DNA from: Anoxybacillus mongoliensis | GTDB taxonomy: Bacteria; Bacillota; Bacilli; Bacillales; Anoxybacillaceae | DNA length: 64,000 bases | Reading direction: 5' to 3' | Assembly: GCF_014201515.1 (NCBI RefSeq) | Contig: NZ_JACHEQ010000001.1 | Location: forward strand, 124,001-188,000 | Part shown: positions 59,799-64,000 of the stretch, one piece after another | Layout of the letters: every line of letters begins with the position of its first letter | Position numbering within the stretch: position 1 is the stretch's first letter | Translations under genes and position numbers: made by a program | The notes under the pieces: model-generated | Seen by the model: only the letters and a program-made list of their open reading frames with translations | What the model was told of the DNA's origin: nothing | Database searches by the model: none

Positions 59799-59826
59799 AT
59801 TATAACAAAAAATTCCCTACTTTCAA
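59799..59826 (-). promoter_or_regulatory. sigma-A promoter of fabI
   Basis: On the minus strand TTGAAA, a 16-nt spacer and TATAAT, directly upstream of the FapR site. Confidence 0.7.
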
Positions 59827-59837
59827 ATAGGGAATTT
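59810..59837. terminator. terminator after mgtE
   Basis: AAATTCCCTA (59810-59819) and TAGGGAATTT (59828-59837) form a 10-bp perfect stem with an A-rich left side (T tail for the minus strand). It overlaps the mgtE stop and the fabI -35 region. Confidence 0.7.
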
Positions 59838-61158
59838 ATAATAAATAATCCATAAACATCGTCGCTAAGCCAAAATAAATGAGAATGCTAATTAAATCGT
59901 TAATCGTCGTAATAAACGGACCAGAGGCAACAGCTGGGTCGATGCGCAATTTATGCATAAAAAGCGGGATGAGCGCCCCCGCAACTGTCGCGACTGTTAG
60001 CGTCGCAAATAGCGCTAATCCGACGAGCACACCTAAGAAAAACTGCTGCTTCCATACATACACGACAATCGTAATGACGACGCCGCACGATAATCCAATA
60101 AGTAATCCTGTTAACGCCTCGCGCGCAAGCATCCTCCACTTTCCTTCTTTTTCGAAATCCCCCATCGCCAAGCGACGCACCGCTACCGCCAATGATTGCG
60201 TCCCTGTATTTCCTGACATCCCAGCAATAAGCGGAATAAACACAGCTAAAATGGCGACTTTTTGCAATGTGTCTTCAAAACGGCTAATTAAATTCGCGGT
60301 CATCATCCCTAAAAACAATAAAATAATGAGCCATGGCAACCGTTTTTTCGCCGCTTCGAATGGGGTGTATTGAATATCAACATCAGGAACCCCGGCAAGT
60401 TTCGAATAGTCGTCTGTCGCTTCTTCCGAAATGACGTCGACAATGTCATCGACGGTAATAATCCCAAGTAAATGATTGTTTGCATCGACGACAGGAAGCG
60501 CTAAAAAGTCGTAGTTTTGCATTTTGCGCGCCACATCTTCTTGGTCTTCATCAACAAATACGGACACGACACGGTCGTTCATAATATCGGCAATCATTTC
60601 ATCATCATCCGACGTCAACAGCTCTCGAAGCGACAACACCCCAACGAGCTGACGCTGTTCGTTAATGACGTACAAATAATAAATCGTTTCCGCATTCGCC
60701 GCTTCTTTTTTCAAAATTTGCATCGCCGAACGCACCGTTTGATTGGCGTGAATGGCGATATATTCCGTTGTCATAATGCTTCCGGCCGTATATTCTTTAT
60801 AATGAAGCAGTCCTTGAATATCTTTCGCCGCTTCATCGTCCATAATCGTTAAATAATTCGCCACTTCTTTTTTATCGAGCTCATTTAATACGTCCGCGGC
60901 ATTATCCGCATACATATGAGCGAGCATTTGCGCGACAAATAACGGATCCATTTCCGATAAATAAATTTTATATTCATCTTCTTCAATGTCGAGATGGTCA
61001 AAAATTTCCGCCATTTCTGCTGGCGATAAATATTCATACATCCGCTTTCTCACTTCTGGGCTTTGTTCAACGTAAAACTTCGCCTGCTCGTACGGATGTA
61101 ATTTTAAAAATTGCTCGCGAAACGCTTCCATTTTTCCATCATATAACGCCTGTAACAT
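59836..61158 (-). CDS. mgtE: MgtE magnesium transporter
   Basis: 440 aa from ATG 61158 (MLQALYDGKMEAF), with GGAGGGG upstream. The MgtE N domain (~10-125) is followed by two CBS domains (~130-250) with TAGSIMTTEYIAI and ADIMNDRVVSVFVDED. The five-helix membrane domain then carries MSGNTGTQSLAVAVRR (Mg2+ pore). The N and CBS domains gate the channel by sensing cytosolic Mg2+. No riboswitch is seen in the ~110 bp upstream. Confidence 0.95.
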   Translation of the reverse strand: MLQALYDGKMEAFREQFLKLHPYEQAKFYVEQSPEVRKRMYEYLSPAEMAEIFDHLDIEEDEYKIYLSEMDPLFVAQMLAHMYADNAADVLNELDKKEVANYLTIMDDEAAKDIQGLLHYKEYTAGSIMTTEYIAIHANQTVRSAMQILKKEAANAETIYYLYVINEQRQLVGVLSLRELLTSDDDEMIADIMNDRVVSVFVDEDQEDVARKMQNYDFLALPVVDANNHLLGIITVDDIVDVISEEATDDYSKLAGVPDVDIQYTPFEAAKKRLPWLIILLFLGMMTANLISRFEDTLQKVAILAVFIPLIAGMSGNTGTQSLAVAVRRLAMGDFEKEGKWRMLAREALTGLLIGLSCGVVITIVVYVWKQQFFLGVLVGLALFATLTVATVAGALIPLFMHKLRIDPAVASGPFITTINDLISILIYFGLATMFMDYLL

Positions 61159-61270
61159 AATACCCCTCCTCTCGACAAAAATCGCTTTTTTTATTATGCG
61201 CGAATCTTTGCCAACTTGCAAGCAACGATGTAAAATGAGAATGCACGATGAAACGCAGGGGGAACAACAC

Positions 61271-62434
61271 ATGGAAAATGAAAAAACGACGCAAACAAAA
61301 ATAGATTATCATTTATTGTTCATTTTATTTTTAATCGCAGTCGTGAGCGCCATCGCCATCGAAAGTGCGCGCGAGACGCTCCCTGCTAAACTGCAACATA
61401 TTAACTTTGCGCAAAAACAGCTCATGTGGTACGCCATCGGTGCCGTCGTCGTTGCGGTGACGATGCTTTTCGATTACGATCGGTTGTTTAAAATCGCTTG
61501 GTATTTATATGGATTCGGGATGATTCTTTTACTTGGATTAGAATTAAACGTCCCGGGTACAGTAACAATTAAAGGGGCAACGAGTTGGTACAGCCTGCCG
61601 GGCGGAAACTTTCAGCCGTCTGAGCTGATGAAAATTTTTATGATTATCGTCATTAGCCGGATTATCGTCAACCATCGCGAAAAGTACCATGATCCGACGT
61701 TACAAGACGATTTAAAATTGCTTGGTAAAATCGCATTATCGCTACTACCGCCGCTTTTTTTACTTGCGCGTCAACCAGATATGGGGATGTCGATGGTGTT
61801 TATGGCCATCGCTGGTTCGCTTATTCTCGTATCCGGCATTCGGCTGCGCATTATCGCAGCTATTGCTGGTCTGGCTGTACTTGGAGCGACAGCGTTTATC
61901 GTGGCGTTTTTATATTTCCCAGATGTGTTAAAAATCAAGCAATACCAGCTAAACCGCTTTTATGGCTGGCTAAATCCATATGAATATGCGAGCGAACAAG
62001 GATTTCAGCTTGTGAAATCGTTGCTTGCAATCGGCTCAGGGGAGTTGTATGGAAAAGGATATAAAAATTTAGACGTCTATTTGCCAGAGTCGCATACCGA
62101 CTTTATTTTTAGCATTATCGGGGAACAATTCGGCTTTATTGGTGCAAGCATCGTCGTGTCGCTCTTTTTCCTATTAATTTACCGCATGATTCAAATTGCC
62201 TTAGAATGCCACGACCCATTCGGGAGTTATTTATGCGCAGGCGTCATCGGCATGATTACGTTCCAAGTATTCCAAAACGTCGGCATGACGATCGGGTTGC
62301 TACCGATTACCGGTCTTCCGCTTCCGTTCGTCAGCTACGGAGGAAGCTCGCTTGCCACATACATGCTCGCCATTGGACTTGTCTTAAACGTCCGTTCGCG
62401 CACACAAAAATTTATGTTTTCTGCTGAACAATAG
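61271..62434 (+). CDS. rodA: RodA/FtsW/SpoVE-family glycosyltransferase
   Basis: 387 aa from ATG 61271, with AGGGGGAA upstream. About ten membrane helices. SEDS signatures: GATSWYSLPGGNFQPSELMKIFMI, LARQPDMGMSMV with the catalytic Asp, and GLLPITGLPLPFVSYGGSSL at the end. These proteins polymerise lipid II. The sequence is closer to RodA (elongation) than to FtsW, but SpoVE-type function cannot be excluded. It is divergent from mgtE. Confidence 0.87.
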   Translation: MENEKTTQTKIDYHLLFILFLIAVVSAIAIESARETLPAKLQHINFAQKQLMWYAIGAVVVAVTMLFDYDRLFKIAWYLYGFGMILLLGLELNVPGTVTIKGATSWYSLPGGNFQPSELMKIFMIIVISRIIVNHREKYHDPTLQDDLKLLGKIALSLLPPLFLLARQPDMGMSMVFMAIAGSLILVSGIRLRIIAAIAGLAVLGATAFIVAFLYFPDVLKIKQYQLNRFYGWLNPYEYASEQGFQLVKSLLAIGSGELYGKGYKNLDVYLPESHTDFIFSIIGEQFGFIGASIVVSLFFLLIYRMIQIALECHDPFGSYLCAGVIGMITFQVFQNVGMTIGLLPITGLPLPFVSYGGSSLATYMLAIGLVLNVRSRTQKFMFSAEQ

Positions 62435-62470
62435 GGGAGGCTGAGACTTTGTCACCTCCCCTATTTTTTC
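62431..62470 (+). terminator. terminator after rodA
   Basis: ATAGGGGAGG (62431-62440) and CCTCCCCTAT (62455-62464) form a 10-bp perfect stem followed by TTTTTC. Confidence 0.85.
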
Positions 62471-62594
62471 ACATGTCTCTCTCACATATACGCTACTATA
62501 ATCACAGTAAATAATACCCATTGAAATAAGTTTTACTTAAATGTTAAAATTATTCTTGATTGATAAAATTTTATTTAAAAAAGGGGTGTTCTAT

Positions 62595-63701
62595 ATGAGG
62601 AATATGTTCATCTCCACTTTTTTTATTTTGCTTTTCTTTTCCATTCACCCTGTTTCCGCTACTTTTGCCCATAACAACAATATAAGCGAACAAGAGAAAA
62701 ATAAAATTGTTCAAGAAGCTTTAAAAGTCATTGAAAAGAGATACAACTCTCTTATTTCACAACAACAAGAAGAAAGTGAAGTACCTCAACTAAAAAATAC
62801 TAAGTCGCAATTGAGATTGGAAAGTATTATAAAGAGAGATAAAAGTTATATAAATGAATTAGGTGCATCATACAAAAAAATAGAAATTTTAAACGTGGAT
62901 GATGTGCAAATAGATAAAATGAATGAAGCAATCAAATTGAGCTTACGTGTGGAAGTAGCTAAATACTACCAATACAAAAATAAAAAACAGATGGAGGAAC
63001 ATCCATGGCTAGAGACAAGAACACATGAGTTTATTTTCTCCTTTAACGAAAACAAAAGAAGCTATTCATACTTATTAGTTGACTACAAATTCGAAGATGA
63101 AATGGACTACTTCGGTGAACAATCTCCAAATCTCAACTTGCCTACAATTGAAAAGATGATCGAACAGCAAACTGCTGTTAAAACATTTAACGATATAAGT
63201 ATCATGTCCACACAGCATTTGTACGATCGATCAGGTGCTAAATCATATGCATACAATTGGTATAACAAAAATAACCCTGACTTTAGAGTCTTTGCAAACA
63301 ACTGCACGAACTTTATTTCACAAGCAATTAACCGTGGTGGTGGAGTAAATATGGACTGGTGGGGTGATTTGCGTTGGTGGTATCAAGGTAATCAAAACAC
63401 TACAAGTTGGTCTGTTGCCCATGATTATGTATATTATGCAAGAAGGAACGATGATGCAGGCGGATTAGGTGCTTATTATATAAGTAATGTAAAAGATTTG
63501 AAAGTCGGCAGCCTTGTCGGATATGACTTTGACAACGATGGTTATTTCGATCATCTTTCTATTGTAGTGAATTATAATAGCAACGGAGAACCCTTAACTG
63601 CTCAACATACTCCAAGTGACTATAATCGTCCTTGGAAATCAGTCAATCCGTCAACAAAACATTACTTTATTCAAACAAATGATTACTGGTATTCGAATTA
63701 G
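62595..63701 (+). CDS. secreted Amidase_6-domain protein
   Basis: 368 aa from ATG 62595 (MRNMFISTFFI), with GGGGTG upstream. The signal peptide is ~1-26 (FFILLFFSIHPVSA). A helical prodomain-like part covers ~30-200. The Amidase_6 domain follows, with AYNWYNKNNPDFRVFANNCT (catalytic Cys in NNCTNFISQA), DWWGDLRWW, and YFDHLSIV carrying the His. Proteins of this group are secreted cysteine amidases or peptidases, often on cell wall substrates. Codon use is AT-rich, unlike the rodA gene before it. A lipoprotein gene follows 25 nt downstream, so the two form a pair. Confidence 0.8.
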   Translation: MRNMFISTFFILLFFSIHPVSATFAHNNNISEQEKNKIVQEALKVIEKRYNSLISQQQEESEVPQLKNTKSQLRLESIIKRDKSYINELGASYKKIEILNVDDVQIDKMNEAIKLSLRVEVAKYYQYKNKKQMEEHPWLETRTHEFIFSFNENKRSYSYLLVDYKFEDEMDYFGEQSPNLNLPTIEKMIEQQTAVKTFNDISIMSTQHLYDRSGAKSYAYNWYNKNNPDFRVFANNCTNFISQAINRGGGVNMDWWGDLRWWYQGNQNTTSWSVAHDYVYYARRNDDAGGLGAYYISNVKDLKVGSLVGYDFDNDGYFDHLSIVVNYNSNGEPLTAQHTPSDYNRPWKSVNPSTKHYFIQTNDYWYSN

Positions 63702-63726
63702 TGAAGTTTAAAGTGGGGAGAAAATA

Positions 63727-64000
63727 TTGAAGAAATGTATATTGTTATTTATCTTGTTAAGTTTGTTGATAGGATGCAATAAAAAAGAAATTCCTATGTA
63801 CAATGGATTTCCAATTCCTGAAGGGGCAAAAGTCATAAAAATAATAAGCGATAAAAATAAGGCACATCCTGTCTTTATCGGACAGGCTATGTTCCAATTA
63901 AAAGAGCCTATGGCACCTGACTTAATACCATCTCATCCCTTCTATCAGACAATTGTGAATGAAGGTTGGAAAGATGAAGAAGCGATAAAGAAGATTGGTG
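63727..64000 (+). CDS. lipoprotein, N-terminal part (cut by window end)
   Basis: 91 codons are visible from a TTG start with GGGGAG upstream. Lipobox LSLLIGC (Cys at ~17), then MYNGFPIPEGAKVIKIISDK. The gene runs off the window end. The function is unknown. Together with the amidase gene it forms an AT-rich secreted-enzyme and lipoprotein pair, similar in kind to the cargo at 44.4-46.7 kb. Confidence 0.6.
   Translation, partial: MKKCILLFILLSLLIGCNKKEIPMYNGFPIPEGAKVIKIISDKNKAHPVFIGQAMFQLKEPMAPDLIPSHPFYQTIVNEGWKDEEAIKKIG

Noticed and set aside
61159-61270. Mg2+-sensing leader (M-box) upstream of mgtE
   Set aside because: The intergenic stretch is only about 110 bp and no M-box core was found.

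Overview
The window looks like the chromosome of a thermophilic, endospore-forming Firmicute of the Anoxybacillus/Geobacillus type. This is inferred from gene content and gene order, not from a database match. Ribosome-binding sites are strong AGGAGG types and many genes are sporulation genes. The order of metC, metI, yutG, yjcH, yjcG, yjcF, yjcD, spoVIF, yjcZ, yjcA, cotO and fabI follows the Bacillus subtilis yjb/yjc region. Two orphan sporulation-type histidine kinases and a 9-repeat CRISPR array also fit.

Region by region. 1-6.9 kb: the end of glcF, a DnaD-like protein, ferritin, a TerC-type transporter behind a Mn2+ (yybP-ykoY) riboswitch, an amino acid permease, a histidine kinase and an MFS exporter. 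6.9-11.4 kb: two glycosyltransferases, a polytopic YkoS-like protein and a HipA-like kinase. 11.5-15.6 kb: a methyltransferase, an azoreductase with a palindromic operator candidate, and an alanine-racemase-fold gene coupled to a DUF1611 gene. 15.8-16.6 kb: a CRISPR array read on the minus strand, without cas genes here. 16.6-26.8 kb: an Rpn-type nuclease, a second kinase, malic enzyme/aspartase/asparaginase with the divergent repressor AnsR, a Ser/Thr kinase, AzlCD, and an EamA transporter whose leader holds a 12-codon reading frame and competing hairpins. 26.9-29.2 kb: a small accessory patch (IS relic, MazEF, second Rpn copy) beside tRNA-Val. 29.3-33.1 kb: an HD protein and SAM-riboswitch-controlled metI-metC.

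33.4-43.4 kb: AT-rich secreted and small membrane genes, cupin, MscL, an HTH/TumE-like toxin pair whose toxin lacks a normal start codon, and then the conserved yjc block. 44.0-48.2 kb: a 4.1-kb composite-transposon-like unit. It consists of a truncated ISL3-type end, a lipoprotein gene, a secreted caspase-like (DUF6345-type) gene, and a full-length but triply mutated ISL3-type element; identical 8-bp sequences flank the whole unit. 48.3-52.0 kb: an operon with the composition of spoVA2mob (DUF1657, YhcN/YlaJ lipoprotein, SpoVAC, SpoVAD, SpoVAEb, DUF1657, DUF421), which is linked to spore heat resistance, read from a sigma-G-type promoter. 52-59.7 kb: small spore-associated genes, a ytcABC-like spore-coat sugar operon, cotO, and fabI under a FapR operator. 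59.8-64 kb: mgtE, a rodA/ftsW-family gene, and an AT-rich secreted amidase/lipoprotein pair cut by the window end.

Themes: many genes concern spore structure and spore surface sugars. Three RNA-level switches are visible (Mn2+, SAM, and a candidate leader-peptide attenuator). Accessory DNA is concentrated at 11.5, 16, 27-29, 33-36.7, 44-48 and 62.5-64 kb.
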